64,000 nucleotides of DNA from Sulfuricurvum sp. PD_MW2 (GCF_002633015.1 NZ_NSIU01000003.1:62001-126000); one strand, 5' to 3'. Positions 18,288-28,616 are shown, counted from the first letter of the stretch. The notes: generated by a model from the letters alone, not told the origin. Program-made: numbers and translations.

Positions 18288-18364
18288 TGGTGCGCCCGAA
18301 GGAATTCGAATCCCTGACCGCCGGTACCGCAAACCGGTGCTCTATCCAGCTGAGCTACGGACGC
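18288..18364 (-). tRNA. tRNA-Arg (anticodon GCG)
   Basis: A full cloverleaf reads on the minus strand. The acceptor GCGTCCG pairs with CGGGCGC (one G-U). The D arm is GCTC/GAGC with A in the Arg-type D loop. The anticodon stem CCGGT/ACCGG encloses loop TTGCGGT, so the anticodon is GCG and reads CGC and CGU. The T loop is TTCGAAT. CCA is encoded at 18288-18290. It sits between the 18408 gene and the transferase gene, both on the same strand. Confidence 0.95.
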
Positions 18365-18407
18365 ATCTTTTTAAAGAGAACGAAATTATAGCCTATAAAG
18401 CTTATAA

Positions 18408-18923
18408 CTATCTGAGTTGATTTATTTTTAGTACAAATTCAACTTCTGCTTTTGACAAACGGAGCTCTTTTGCGATCGTATCGATATCAACGCCCTGATT
18501 GTATCGGCTAATCACTTTCTCATCATCCAGACCGCTGATCGATGTAGGGAGAGAAAGATTACGGATACGCTCCTCCAAATAACGGAGACGATTTTCCGTC
18601 TTCTCTTTATAACTCCCGAAACTCTCTTCGATCGTTGTTAAAGATTCCAAAATAGGAACGGATAGTTCATTGACTTCACGCCCCAGTTCAGCATGCAATG
18701 AGTTTTGTTCACGTGGGACACTCTCTTGCAACGACGTTACAATTTCCAACTCCTGTTTTAGCCGTTTATCCATGGCAAAGAGCTCACGATGCAAATCATC
18801 CACAGCTTTAGCGATTGAACGAATCTGAGAAGAAACTTCCCCCTCTTTATTGATCACATAATAGATCAAACCGACGACGACAACGGTCAGTGCTACTAGC
18901 GCTATCTCTATGGAGTGATTCAT
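18408..18923 (-). CDS. Membrane-anchored coiled-coil protein (DUF6115-like)
   Basis: The 171-residue protein has an N-terminal membrane span (about residues 6-24), a long coiled coil (about 30-125) and a C-terminal helix-turn-helix-like segment (VISRYNQGVDIDTIAKELRLSK, about 137-158) that ends in FVLKINQLR. This architecture is seen in small conserved proteins of the Campylobacterota. The C-terminal motif looks like a sigma-region-4 or resolvase-type HTH and might be a protein interaction module. It overlaps the next upstream gene by 4 bases. Function unknown. Confidence 0.6.
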   Translation of the reverse strand: MNHSIEIALVALTVVVVGLIYYVINKEGEVSSQIRSIAKAVDDLHRELFAMDKRLKQELEIVTSLQESVPREQNSLHAELGREVNELSVPILESLTTIEESFGSYKEKTENRLRYLEERIRNLSLPTSISGLDDEKVISRYNQGVDIDTIAKELRLSKAEVEFVLKINQLR

Positions 18924-19441
18924 TCATTCCCTTTCATCTGACGAATCATAATACGTTCACATGCGGTCATAAAATAGCCCCACGCCTCTTTATCCCTCAC
19001 ATGAATTTTTTCTATCTTAGCAATGGAAGGTTCAATCCCTTCGAAATAAAATGCAATTTCACGTTTTGGAAATGTAGTCAGTTCAAGTCGTCCGTAGTAA
19101 TGTTTTCCTACTTCTAAAATATCCTCAGTGAGTTTGAAATGCTCCAACCCGATACTCTCAATGTACCCCTCGCACGCGAGCGAAAGACGTTTCGAATTTC
19201 CATGCATTAGCAATTGTTCGATTTTATCCATCTTCCGATAAAGCTCTGAGAGAATATTGAGCATCAAAAGGTTTGTTTCATCACTTTCTCCCCGCATTTT
19301 GACATGTTTTATCCCCTGAGTAATCGAGTTCTCTTCCGACTCACTGATAACATTAAATTCTCGTTCAAATTTTTCTACACTCTCACCTACTTCTTCATAG
19401 GCTAAGTCCAATACTGCGGGAACCAATCGAATATTACTCAT
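18920..19441 (-). CDS. Conserved hypothetical protein
   Basis: The 173-residue soluble protein has no signal peptide or membrane span. A helical N-terminal half (acidic, with NLLMLNILSELYRKMDKIEQLL) is followed by a beta-rich part (LSLACEGYIESIGLEHFKL; YGRLELTTFPKREIAFYFEGIE) that loosely suggests a PilZ-like barrel. The RxxxR and D/NxSxxG residues needed for cyclic-di-GMP are not evident. It is locked between the coiled-coil protein and the prenyltransferase by 4-base overlaps on each side. I do not recognise a function. Confidence 0.6.
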   Translation of the reverse strand: MSNIRLVPAVLDLAYEEVGESVEKFEREFNVISESEENSITQGIKHVKMRGESDETNLLMLNILSELYRKMDKIEQLLMHGNSKRLSLACEGYIESIGLEHFKLTEDILEVGKHYYGRLELTTFPKREIAFYFEGIEPSIAKIEKIHVRDKEAWGYFMTACERIMIRQMKGNE

Positions 19442-20298
19442 ATCAACACCTCATCTAAAATAATCAACCCGATAAACACAAATCCCAAATAACCGTTGAC
19501 GGTAAAAAAAGCTTTGTCAATTTTCGTAAAATCTTTACGAACCAAATAGTGCTCATACATCAGCATTCCTGCAGAAAAAATCACTGCTAATTCGGCAAAA
19601 ACACCCAATGCCGCTAGATGGACAAACCATCCCCAAAATACGACGGTTATCATATGAAAAAAAGCAGAAATTTTGAGTGTCGCAGCACTGCCGTACCGAG
19701 ACGGGATCGAATGAAGACCGTTGCTTTTATCAAATTCCATATCCTGCAGTGAATAAAGCAGATCAAAACCGGCTACCCAAAACACAACTCCGATGCTCAA
19801 AAATACTGACCACAGTGGAATATTTCCCAGAACGGCAATCGCCCCTGCCATAGGTGCAAATCCTAAAGAGATTCCCAATACGATATGCGCCATCGAGCTG
19901 AATCGCTTAAAATAAGAGTAGCTGAGCAATACGATCAAAACCGGCAAGCTCAAATAAAAAGCCATCTCATTTATAAAATATGCCACAGCCATAAAAACAA
20001 ATGCATTGACTACGGTAAAGATCGCAATGGACATTCCATCCAATCGTCCATCGACACTTGGTCTGCTGGCGGTTCGAGGATTTTTCGCGTCAAAAATACG
20101 ATCGACATAGCGGTTGAATCCCATTGCGGCATTTCGAGCACTCATCGCGGCCAATGTCCCTAAAATCAATAGTTTGAGACCAAACCAACCGTTAGCGGCT
20201 ACAATCATAGCAATGAAAATAAAAGGGAGAGAAAAGATACTGTGTTGAAACATAACCAACTCATTAAAATCTTGCAACCTTTTTCTCAACCGCTTCAC
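19438..20298 (-). CDS. mqnP: UbiA-family prenyltransferase, probably menaquinone pathway MqnP
   Basis: This integral membrane aromatic prenyltransferase has eight or so spans and both Asp-rich motifs: NRYVDRIFDAKNPRTASRP and DLLYSLQDMEFDKSNGLHSIP. In this phylum menaquinone is made by the futalosine route, in which MqnP prenylates the naphthoate precursor; the assignment follows from that, not from unique residues. The GTG at 20298 is preferred because AAGGG lies 5 bases upstream; a TTG seven codons earlier (20319) has no ribosome site. Divergent from miaA. The product would supply the quinone reduced by complex I. Confidence 0.82.
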   Translation of the reverse strand: MKRLRKRLQDFNELVMFQHSIFSLPFIFIAMIVAANGWFGLKLLILGTLAAMSARNAAMGFNRYVDRIFDAKNPRTASRPSVDGRLDGMSIAIFTVVNAFVFMAVAYFINEMAFYLSLPVLIVLLSYSYFKRFSSMAHIVLGISLGFAPMAGAIAVLGNIPLWSVFLSIGVVFWVAGFDLLYSLQDMEFDKSNGLHSIPSRYGSAATLKISAFFHMITVVFWGWFVHLAALGVFAELAVIFSAGMLMYEHYLVRKDFTKIDKAFFTVNGYLGFVFIGLIILDEVLI

Positions 20299-20385
20299 GC
20301 TCGCCCTTATTTTTATCAAATTGCTTTTATTTTATCGTAAAAACTCTTTAAGGGTGCCTTATCAAAAGTTCTTCCGCCCCTTTGG

Positions 20386-20391
20386 TATAAT
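20386..20391 (+). promoter_or_regulatory. -10 box directly before miaA, predicting a leaderless mRNA
   Basis: A perfect TATAAT ends 6 bases before the miaA ATG (20398). Transcription normally starts about 6-8 bases after the -10, that is at or next to the A of the ATG. No ribosome site fits between. A leaderless transcript is predicted. Confidence 0.6.
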
Positions 20392-20397
20392 ATCACC

Positions 20398-21291
20398 ATG
20401 AAACAATTAGCAATAATCGGCTCCACAGCATCTGGAAAGAGTGATTTGGCTCTTAGACTCGCTGATGAATTTAATGCGCTTATTTTATCGATCGATTCGT
20501 TGAGTATTTACAAAGAGATCGATATAGCCTCTGCAAAACCTTCCAAGCAAGAACTCGGTCAAGTGGAGCACTTTGGAATCAATCGATTATCTCCTAACGA
20601 AACGGCGAATGTTTTTACCTTTATCGACGAATATCGTCGCATACACGCAGCCGCACTCGAAAACAGAAAAAACATTATCATTGTAGGTGGGAGCAGTTTT
20701 TATCTCAAAAGCATGATTGATGGCTTATCCAAAATCCCCGAATATTCCAAACTGACCCTCGAAACTGCCAAAGAGATGCTCAATGATTTGGATCAATGTT
20801 ATCGCCTTTTAAGCACTATCGATCCCGAGAGTATGGAAAAAATCGCTCCCAATGATCGTTATCGGATTGAAAAGCTGCTGCTGATCTATCTTGAATCCTC
20901 CATCCCCCCCTCAAAATGGTTTGCAGCTCATCCTCCACAACCTATTATTACCGAGTGTCCCATCCTCAATCTCCATATCGATCGAGAACGCCTACGGGAG
21001 AAGATTGCACTTCGTACCCATACAATGATCACTATGGGGCTTATCGATGAAGTTGCAGAGTTGGAACGGCTTTATGGAAGGTCCCCAAACAGTATGAAAG
21101 CCATCGGGGTTATCGAAGTTTTAGATTATCTAGACGGAAAAACTACCAAAGATGAGATGACTCAACTCATCGCCACGCATACCGGACAACTTGCTAAACG
21201 GCAACAAACGTTTAACGCGCATCAATTCATAGTGGACAAAAGCGGTACGGCTGATGAACTCTATACGCATGCAAAGATGCTTCTAGAATAG
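20398..21291 (+). CDS. miaA: tRNA dimethylallyltransferase MiaA
   Basis: MiaA transfers the dimethylallyl group to A37 of tRNAs reading UNN codons, making the substrate of MiaB (encoded at 5149-6441). The P-loop GSTASGKSDLALR is at residues 8-20, followed by the conserved DSLSIYKEIDIASAKPS and IIVGGSSFYLKSMI. The C-terminal MKAIGVIEVLDYL and KRQQTF segments are typical. The 297-residue length is usual for the phylum. Seven C residues in a row occur near 20906, close to the length at which slippage becomes likely. Its end overlaps pflA by 9 bases in the convergent direction. Confidence 0.94.
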   Translation: MKQLAIIGSTASGKSDLALRLADEFNALILSIDSLSIYKEIDIASAKPSKQELGQVEHFGINRLSPNETANVFTFIDEYRRIHAAALENRKNIIIVGGSSFYLKSMIDGLSKIPEYSKLTLETAKEMLNDLDQCYRLLSTIDPESMEKIAPNDRYRIEKLLLIYLESSIPPSKWFAAHPPQPIITECPILNLHIDRERLREKIALRTHTMITMGLIDEVAELERLYGRSPNSMKAIGVIEVLDYLDGKTTKDEMTQLIATHTGQLAKRQQTFNAHQFIVDKSGTADELYTHAKMLLE

Positions 21292-21306
21292 CGCTAGAGC
21301 ATCTTT
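21273..21306. terminator. Bidirectional hairpin over the overlapping ends of miaA and pflA
   Basis: AAAGATGCTTCTAG (21273-21286) pairs with CTAGAGCATCTTT (21294-21306), 13 base pairs with one bulged T and loop AATAGCG. Both stop codons (miaA TAG 21289-21291, pflA TAG complement 21283-21285) lie within it. A-tract/T-tract ends on both sides favour termination in both directions. Confidence 0.65.
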
Positions 21307-23643
21307 AGCGAGTTTCCCCCATGCCGATTTCGGGTCAGCTTTAATACTGCCGTTAAAAGCATCTCTTGCCTCTTTTTTGTGTCCTAAACGCTGTTCTATC
21401 GCTCCGATGAGATACTGTTGACGAGAACGTTTTTCATTCGTCAATTTTTGCTTGTTCAATGACTTCAAGGTATTCAACGCATCCGCATCTTTGCCTACAT
21501 TCTGATACGATTGTGCCAAGGTAAACTCTATAAACGGGCTTTGCGTATAAGTTTTTGTTCTCTCTTGCAGCGCCATTACTTTTCGCGCATAGTTTTGCGT
21601 CATCGCTTCATCTTTGCGTTTTAGTCCTAAACTCACCATCTGGTTATAGCGTTCAATATCTTTAAAATCATTTGCGTACACGGACTCAATCGACTTAATA
21701 TGTCGAATCATTCCATCGTTATCATTAACACGCTGCGCTGCATCAAACATGATTCGATAGATATCATTTAACGGCGGATTTTTCTGAACTCCTAAAAGAG
21801 TTATCAGCTCATTTCCTCCTTTGATCGCATCCTTGTATTCACCCAATTCAAACTGTGTTTTGACTAAACGGTACAGCCATAATTCCCGCTCACCAATAGA
21901 CGGCGCTCTAAGATGTCGTTGTGCAATCGCTTTTGCGACAGGATATTGCGTTGTTTTCAACGCACAGTTAAATAACGATTCATCCCATTCGACTAGCAAT
22001 TTCACTTTGTACATTTTTTGAAGTTTCATCGCTTCGCTGCATTTACCCTCTTGGAGGTAATTTTTCGTCATACCGATTGCACTTTTCGCTATCAGAGTGG
22101 TAGTATCCGGATATTCATCCGAATTGAGGCGATAGAGTTCACTTTCAAGATCTAAAATTTCTTTGTATTTTTTCTCTTCCAATAAAAGCTGTGCTTTTTT
22201 ATAAAGTGCTTTTTTTCCAACAGCATCGTTTCCGTAACGTTCGATCAAATCGTTATATTTTTTGATCGATTTGGTTGTATTGCGATCTCCCTCATCAAAA
22301 AAGAGTCCGTCTTTCGCATGGCGGATCTCTTCTACAAACTCTCCGTATTTAAATGTCTCCAGATATTCATTGAAACGTTTTAATGCTTCATTACGTTTTC
22401 CGGCCTTTGCAAGTTGAAGTCCAAGGTTTCGGAGCAAAATCTGATAGTCATCCGATTTTTTATCTGTCTTATTTAACAATGCTTCCGTAATACGCGCAGC
22501 TGTTTTAGGATCTTTACGGTCCACAAACGTATTGGCCATTGTAATCGCATCACTGCGCACTTCACTAAAATAATTAGGGTTGACACTCGCAATTTTATCG
22601 ACGTATTCAGCCGCCTTTTTCAGATCTGTACCGCCGATAAGTTCCAATTTTGCGAGATTAAAGGCAGCTTTAGAAGCGATGGCAACATCCGAAGTGGAGT
22701 TAAGGGCTCTCTCATAAAAATTTCTCGCTTTTTTAGGATCACCGGTTGTTTCAGCTTGTTCGGCTTTGAAAATCATACCCATTGCTGCAAATGGGCTCTC
22801 TGCTTGCTCGTCAAAAAGGCGGTCAAAATAGTAATCCGCATCATTGATCTGACCCATTTTGCTATAAGCATTCGCCGTATAGGTGAGGACTTCCGCCACA
22901 TTGCTGTCCCCGGAATATTCTCTCATAAATTTCTTCGACGTCGCGATCACTTTTTCGTAATCACCCAATTGATGATACGCCCGAATCTGATAGAGCATCA
23001 ACTCATTTTTAAAAACGGTATTTGGATATTCTTTTAACGTATCTTGTGCTTTTTCCAAAACTTTGTCATATTTTTTTGCCGCATACGCTTTTTTCATATC
23101 CATATAATCGGTTACGTCTTGAACCCGTCGGATCTTTATCGGATTCCCTTTGAGATCCAGTCCGCCGACATAAGGAGGAGTATTTTTTACTACTTTGACC
23201 GGAAAATTGATCGCTGTATCGGAAGAGGATCCTTTATCGATTAACGGGAGTGAGTTTTTATATCCGACAACGCTCCAGTGAGCAGAACTCTTTACATCAT
23301 TTTGATACGTTTGGCTCTCTTTGGTAAGATCAAAATTGATCGGAATGAGTTTCATTTTCCCTTTTGGAAGGACGGTTATAACATACCCTTTTGAAGACGA
23401 GGAAGCGCTGATTTTGAGTTGTTCGTTATCGATTGGAGAAAAACTTTGTTTCGGAGAAGTAGTAAACCGACAGTCAACCCGGCGGGTTTCACCGAACTCA
23501 TCGATAGTGGGTTGACAAGAAAAAGGGGAAGAGTGTCTTAAATGAAATACACTAAATTTCTCTCCACCCTCTTTACCGCTTTGAATGGAGAGTTCTAAAC
23601 CAAATAAGGGGAGGCATAAGGATACTATAATCCAAAATCGCAA
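21283..23643 (-). CDS. pflA: Paralysed-flagella protein PflA, periplasmic TPR protein
   Basis: The 786-residue protein has a signal peptide (LCLPLFGLELSIQSGKEGG region), a beta-rich N-terminal domain of about 150 residues, then many TPR-type helical repeats to the C terminus. In C. jejuni and H. pylori, PflA has this size and lies directly after nuoN as here. There it forms, with PflB, periplasmic scaffold structures that hold extra stator units around the flagellar motor. Its start is 22 bases past the nuoN stop, so it may be transcribed from the nuo operon. The TPR part is easy to see; the name depends mainly on length, N-terminal features and position. Confidence 0.8.
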   Translation of the reverse strand: MRFWIIVSLCLPLFGLELSIQSGKEGGEKFSVFHLRHSSPFSCQPTIDEFGETRRVDCRFTTSPKQSFSPIDNEQLKISASSSSKGYVITVLPKGKMKLIPINFDLTKESQTYQNDVKSSAHWSVVGYKNSLPLIDKGSSSDTAINFPVKVVKNTPPYVGGLDLKGNPIKIRRVQDVTDYMDMKKAYAAKKYDKVLEKAQDTLKEYPNTVFKNELMLYQIRAYHQLGDYEKVIATSKKFMREYSGDSNVAEVLTYTANAYSKMGQINDADYYFDRLFDEQAESPFAAMGMIFKAEQAETTGDPKKARNFYERALNSTSDVAIASKAAFNLAKLELIGGTDLKKAAEYVDKIASVNPNYFSEVRSDAITMANTFVDRKDPKTAARITEALLNKTDKKSDDYQILLRNLGLQLAKAGKRNEALKRFNEYLETFKYGEFVEEIRHAKDGLFFDEGDRNTTKSIKKYNDLIERYGNDAVGKKALYKKAQLLLEEKKYKEILDLESELYRLNSDEYPDTTTLIAKSAIGMTKNYLQEGKCSEAMKLQKMYKVKLLVEWDESLFNCALKTTQYPVAKAIAQRHLRAPSIGERELWLYRLVKTQFELGEYKDAIKGGNELITLLGVQKNPPLNDIYRIMFDAAQRVNDNDGMIRHIKSIESVYANDFKDIERYNQMVSLGLKRKDEAMTQNYARKVMALQERTKTYTQSPFIEFTLAQSYQNVGKDADALNTLKSLNKQKLTNEKRSRQQYLIGAIEQRLGHKKEARDAFNGSIKADPKSAWGKLAKDALALF

Positions 23644-23664
23644 TATCTCCCCCTTGATTTCCTT

Positions 23665-25170
23665 TTAATAGCCGCTATTATACACGAATAGAGTAATAAC
23701 TTTCAACAACGGATTGACGGCGAAAACGGCAAATATCGTTCCGACGGCTGCAATCCCGATGATCGTTTTAAGTGATAACGACGCATTCATAAAATAGTAT
23801 TGATCGTATCCGACGATCGGCTCTTTCATGAACATAAACACGATCAATTTGAGATAATAATATCCTGCGATAGCAGAGTTGAGCGCCATAATAAGCGCTA
23901 GTACAGTATATCCTGATGATACAGCTGAACCGATCAAGTACATTTTACCCCAGAATAGACCAAACGGCGGGATCCCTGCGAGAGAAAGCATAAACAATCC
24001 CATCATCACGGCTGCCATTGGCATAGTTTTCACCATACCTGAAAATTTTTCATACGGATGGTCTGAACTTTGTCCGGCAATTAGATTTTTTTGACGGTTT
24101 ACCCATAGCATTGTAAATGCTCCGAGGTTTGTAAAGCTAAACAATGCCCAATACAAGAATAACCCTGTATTCGATTGCGTTGTACCGATCAAAATAGCAG
24201 CCATAACAAAACCGGCATGACTGATAGAGCTGTATGCCAACATACGTTTAACATCACTTTGAACCAAAGCCCAAATATTCGATGCTGTCATTGTTACAAC
24301 AACCCCGATATACAAAATGACTTGTAGCCATGCAACACCGCTATGGACCAAGAATTCAAATAAGCGCATCGCAACAACGAATGCCGCGATTTTAGGAACG
24401 ATTGACATATATCCTGCAAGTGCCGCAGATGATCCCTCATACACATCCGGAGTCCATGTATGAAACGGAACCATTGAAAGTTTGAATCCGAATGCGGCAA
24501 TCATAAATGCCATCGATAAAAGAACATAACCGATATTTCTATAATGATCTTCCGCCATGATGGTAGCGATTTGATTAATCTCAACCGAACCGCTGATTGC
24601 ATACAAAATCATTGATCCGAATGCATAAAAACCGGCTGCCAAAGCTCCCATCGTAAAATATTTGACAGCTGCCTCAAATGATTTTGAACGGTTGTGCAAT
24701 GCAATAAGGGTATACAACGCCAATGACGCCGTCTCAAGACCGATAAAAATCATGATAAGGTTATCGGTTGCAACCATAAATTGGAACCCTGCAATCATAA
24801 ACATGAAAAGGGCAAAGTATTCCGGATAATCGTATTCATGGAACCGCTTAGAAGTAAGTGCCAATGGAATGAAAAGCATCGAACCTACAACAATAATGAT
24901 CTGTGAAAGGATCGCAATACCGTCCATCAACATCACATCAAAAAATCCTAAGATCGTCCCGTTTTTGAGAAATACTCCCCCAAAATCGACCAATGCACCC
25001 AAATCGAGCAATAAAAACAAAAGAGCAATCATGACATAAAGCGATTTATGCAGACCCCCTTTTGCCAAGTCAATAATTAATATCGATAATGCACCGACGA
25101 TCGCTATAAGCATCGGAGCCAGAGTCGCTATATTTAGCGATCCTAATGCAACATGTATAGGCTCTAACAT
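23665..25170 (-). CDS. nuoN: Complex I subunit NuoN
   Basis: NuoN is an antiporter-like proton-pumping subunit in the membrane arm of complex I. The 501-residue protein has about 14 membrane spans. It shows the family core [20 protein letters not shown], the discontinuous-helix segment [20 protein letters not shown] with key Lys/His, and [16 protein letters not shown]. It overlaps nuoM by 1 base and is the last nuo gene before pflA. Confidence 0.96.
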   Translation of the reverse strand: MLEPIHVALGSLNIATLAPMLIAIVGALSILIIDLAKGGLHKSLYVMIALLFLLLDLGALVDFGGVFLKNGTILGFFDVMLMDGIAILSQIIIVVGSMLFIPLALTSKRFHEYDYPEYFALFMFMIAGFQFMVATDNLIMIFIGLETASLALYTLIALHNRSKSFEAAVKYFTMGALAAGFYAFGSMILYAISGSVEINQIATIMAEDHYRNIGYVLLSMAFMIAAFGFKLSMVPFHTWTPDVYEGSSAALAGYMSIVPKIAAFVVAMRLFEFLVHSGVAWLQVILYIGVVVTMTASNIWALVQSDVKRMLAYSSISHAGFVMAAILIGTTQSNTGLFLYWALFSFTNLGAFTMLWVNRQKNLIAGQSSDHPYEKFSGMVKTMPMAAVMMGLFMLSLAGIPPFGLFWGKMYLIGSAVSSGYTVLALIMALNSAIAGYYYLKLIVFMFMKEPIVGYDQYYFMNASLSLKTIIGIAAVGTIFAVFAVNPLLKVITLFVYNSGY

Positions 25171-26720
25171 TAGTTCGCCTCCTGCATAGTATTTGTTCCA
25201 TTTTTACCTGACAAATCAGGGATACGAAGTTTTGCTTCTTCGCTTTGAGCTTTATCATGCATTAGTTGAATAACCGATTCAACACTGTTATTGATAGGCT
25301 CTAGAACCGGTTTTGGATAGACACCGAGCCAAATAGCAACGATAGTAAGCGGAATCAATCCGACAAGCTCTGTTTTATTGAGGTCTTTGAGGTTTTTATT
25401 CTCTTCATTCGTTACGTTACCGAAAAATGCTTTTTTATACGCGCTGAGCATATAGATTGCACCGACGATAATCGCCGTTCCGGCTGTCAACGTTAACATA
25501 TGCGATTGTTTGTAAAAGCCAAGCAAGCTCAAAAATTCACCGACAAAGTTGATGGTCAGCGGCAAGCCGACAGATGCCATCATCATAATCCCAAAAATTG
25601 CCGCATAACGAGGCATAACTGATGCAAGTCCGCCAAACTCACTCATAAGTTTTGTATGACGACGATCATAAATCACTCCGACGAGTAAGAACAGCGCCCC
25701 TGAAACGACACCATGCGCTAACATCAAAAATACAGAACCGCTCACCCCTTCAACGTTCAAAGCAAACGTTCCGAGGATAATAACCCCCATGTGTGAGATC
25801 GAGCTGTACGCAACGACTTGTTTGATATCTTCTTGTGCATACGCTACCATCGCCGTGTAGACGATCATGATGATAGAAATAATAGCAATCGGCATCATAA
25901 AATATACGGACGCATCCGGGAATAACGGCAATGAAAAACGGACAAACGCGTACGTTCCCATTTTAAGCAAAATTGCCGCCAAAATAACCGAACCGATGGT
26001 CGGTGCTTGTCCGTGTGCGTACGGAAGCCATGTATGAAACGGAAACATCGGTACTTTAATCGCGAATCCAAGGAAAAATGCGACAAATAACCACAATTGG
26101 AAATTCTCAGGAAGAATCAGACGATACCACTCTAAGATTGAGAAACTCCACTGACCTGTTGCTTGGTAATAAAAATACGCCATGAAAAGCATACCGACCA
26201 ACATCACCAACGATCCCGTAAAGGTATACAAGAAAAATTTGACCGATGCGTAAATACGAAGCGGTCCACCCCATGCTCCGATGATATAAAGCATTGGTAC
26301 CAATGAGAGTTCCCAAAATACGTAGAACACAATCGCATCCAACGCTGCAAAAACACCTACCATCGTCATTTCAAGGAATAACAATGTAATGATCAAATCT
26401 TTGATACGGCGCTTTTCAGTCAATGACGCAATACCGATCAACGTAAAGAATGTCGATAGGATGATAATAAAGAGTGAAATACCATCAACCCCAAGGAGAT
26501 AATTAACCCCAAACGCCGGAATCAACGGAGCCGATTCCATAAACTGCATACCTGAAACCATTGGATCATACGCATACCATAACCACAATGAGAGAAGAAA
26601 CTCGATCCCTGCAACCGCAATACCGTATGCGCGCATACTGTCTTTGGTAACGACAAATCCGAGCATTGCCGCCAATGCAGGGAAGAAAATTAAAAGTGTT
26701 AAAATATGATCTATCATCAT
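25170..26720 (-). CDS. nuoM: Complex I subunit NuoM
   Basis: NuoM is another antiporter-like membrane-arm subunit. The 516-residue protein has about 14 spans, with [25 protein letters not shown] and [16 protein letters not shown] as signature segments. The pumping Glu is in the first conserved helix ([17 protein letters not shown]). Two ATGs are adjacent; the second has better spacing to AAGGAG. It is 6 bases after nuoL. Confidence 0.96.
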   Translation of the reverse strand: MMIDHILTLLIFFPALAAMLGFVVTKDSMRAYGIAVAGIEFLLSLWLWYAYDPMVSGMQFMESAPLIPAFGVNYLLGVDGISLFIIILSTFFTLIGIASLTEKRRIKDLIITLLFLEMTMVGVFAALDAIVFYVFWELSLVPMLYIIGAWGGPLRIYASVKFFLYTFTGSLVMLVGMLFMAYFYYQATGQWSFSILEWYRLILPENFQLWLFVAFFLGFAIKVPMFPFHTWLPYAHGQAPTIGSVILAAILLKMGTYAFVRFSLPLFPDASVYFMMPIAIISIIMIVYTAMVAYAQEDIKQVVAYSSISHMGVIILGTFALNVEGVSGSVFLMLAHGVVSGALFLLVGVIYDRRHTKLMSEFGGLASVMPRYAAIFGIMMMASVGLPLTINFVGEFLSLLGFYKQSHMLTLTAGTAIIVGAIYMLSAYKKAFFGNVTNEENKNLKDLNKTELVGLIPLTIVAIWLGVYPKPVLEPINNSVESVIQLMHDKAQSEEAKLRIPDLSGKNGTNTMQEAN

Positions 26721-26726
26721 TACTCC

Positions 26727-28613
26727 TTAAGCGCCGACAGCGTTGTAACCAACGGTAAAGGCCACGGCAAGAATCGAAAGAACGACCAAGCCGACAACCA
26801 TCCAACGAAGCATTGTTGAAAGGTTCCCGTTTTGGATATCACGCGTATTCTCTCCCGTTTTATAAATCCCGTTTGCAATAGCATCAACCGTTGCATCGAC
26901 AATTTTAAGATCGATCTGTTTCCATGCAATGCGTGAAAGCTCCGCATACGGTTTAGCGAAAATTTCTTCGTACATTTTAGGGATGTAGTATTGGTTCCAC
27001 AACAATTTGTAAAAGAAACTTCTTTCCATTGCGGATGATCCATCCGGCACATTGCTCCAGTTAGCGTATTTTTTGTACGCGAACAAAATCGCAGCAATAA
27101 CAAAAAGCTGCGTGCCGATTGTCATGATCCAATAGGTTGTTTGATCATGTACATGGTACTGCGTTGCTGGAAGCAAGTTCATAACCAATTGGAAATAGGT
27201 CATTTTGAATGAGCCGGCGATAATCGCCAATACCAACAACGGTGACATCGCGACAAGCATAAATTTGTACGCTTCATGCGGATGGATACCAAAAAGTTTA
27301 TAACGCTCTTCTCCATGGAAAATAAGCGCTACAAGGCGGAATGAATAAAATGCTGTAAGACCGGCTGTCAACAACAATACGGTATAAATAACATAATGAT
27401 GTTCTACAAACCCTACTTCCAAAATCAAATCTTTTGAGAAGAATCCGGCAAACGGATAGATACCTGCCAACGCAACCGATGCAAGAGTCATCATAACAAA
27501 TGTCCCTTTCATCACTTTGCGCAATCCCCCCATCTTGAACGGATCGAGTTCATCGTGCATCGCGTGCATAACGTTACCCGCACCCAAGAACAAGAGTGCT
27601 TTAAAGAATGCGTGTGCCATCAGGTGGAACAATGCTACCCAATACGCTCCCAAACCGGCAGCAACGAACATGTAACCAAGCTGTGAAAGGGTAGAGTACG
27701 CAATAATACGTTTCATATCACGGTTTACTAATGCCATAGATGCCGCAAAAAGAGCGACGAATGCACCAAGGCTTGCGATGAAGATACCGACATTCGGGAT
27801 CAGATCATAAATCGCATTGGAACGAACTACTAAATAAACCCCTGCAGTAACCATCGTCGCAGCGTGGATCAATGCAGAAACCGGAGTCGGACCTTCCATT
27901 GCATCCGCAAGCCAAGTATGAAGTGGAAACTGTGCCGATTTACCCATCGCCCCGATAAAGAGGAAAATTCCGATCCACGTAATAATCACAGGTTGAAGGT
28001 TACCGATCTCAGCAAATACGACATCATATTGAAGTGATCCGACATTCCAGTAGATCAAGAAAATACCGATCAACATACCAAGGTCAGCGATACGGTTCAT
28101 GATAAATGCTTCATTAGCTGCCCACGTTGCCGATTCTTTGTGATACCAGAATCCGATAAGACCCCATGAACACAAACCGACCCCTTCCCATCCGATGAAA
28201 AGACCGGCGAAGTTATCGCTCATAACCAAAACCATCATCGAGAACACGAATGCTGAGAGCCATGCGAAGAAACGGTTAAACCCTTTATCATGATCCATGT
28301 ATCCGATTGAATATACATGAACAACGGTGGAGACGATAGTAACAACCATCATCATCACGACGCTCACTTGATCAACGACAAAACCAAACGGGATATACAA
28401 ATCACCCGTTGCCATCCATGTCATCATCTCGACATGTACTGTATGTCCGCTCATCACGTATGTAAGCAAAATCGCACTGCTCAAAAAGGATGTAAATAAC
28501 AATCCCGATGCGACAATACCGACCTGTTGCGATTTAGGCGATCCGCTAAAAAGCGCTGAATAAAGCGATCCTACCAGCGGAGCAAACAGCGCAATATATA
28601 AATAAAGTTCCAT
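26727..28613 (-). CDS. nuoL: Complex I subunit NuoL
   Basis: NuoL is the distal antiporter-like subunit with the long lateral helix. The 628-residue protein shows the N-terminal LFIGWEGVGLCSWGLIGFW, the pump segment MGKSAQFPLHTWLADAMEGPTPVSAL, and RDMKRIIAYSTLSQLGYM. The C-terminal amphipathic lateral helix and last span (MLRWMVVGLVVLSILAVAF) are present. Nearest neighbours are nuoK (3 bases upstream) and nuoM. Confidence 0.96.
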   Translation of the reverse strand: MELYLYIALFAPLVGSLYSALFSGSPKSQQVGIVASGLLFTSFLSSAILLTYVMSGHTVHVEMMTWMATGDLYIPFGFVVDQVSVVMMMVVTIVSTVVHVYSIGYMDHDKGFNRFFAWLSAFVFSMMVLVMSDNFAGLFIGWEGVGLCSWGLIGFWYHKESATWAANEAFIMNRIADLGMLIGIFLIYWNVGSLQYDVVFAEIGNLQPVIITWIGIFLFIGAMGKSAQFPLHTWLADAMEGPTPVSALIHAATMVTAGVYLVVRSNAIYDLIPNVGIFIASLGAFVALFAASMALVNRDMKRIIAYSTLSQLGYMFVAAGLGAYWVALFHLMAHAFFKALLFLGAGNVMHAMHDELDPFKMGGLRKVMKGTFVMMTLASVALAGIYPFAGFFSKDLILEVGFVEHHYVIYTVLLLTAGLTAFYSFRLVALIFHGEERYKLFGIHPHEAYKFMLVAMSPLLVLAIIAGSFKMTYFQLVMNLLPATQYHVHDQTTYWIMTIGTQLFVIAAILFAYKKYANWSNVPDGSSAMERSFFYKLLWNQYYIPKMYEEIFAKPYAELSRIAWKQIDLKIVDATVDAIANGIYKTGENTRDIQNGNLSTMLRWMVVGLVVLSILAVAFTVGYNAVGA

Positions 28614-28616
28614 ACC

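Noticed and set aside
20906-20912. C7 tract in miaA as a phase-variation site
   Set aside because: Only seven bases; encodes conserved-frame Pro-Pro, and miaA is a housekeeping gene in which switching is unlikely.
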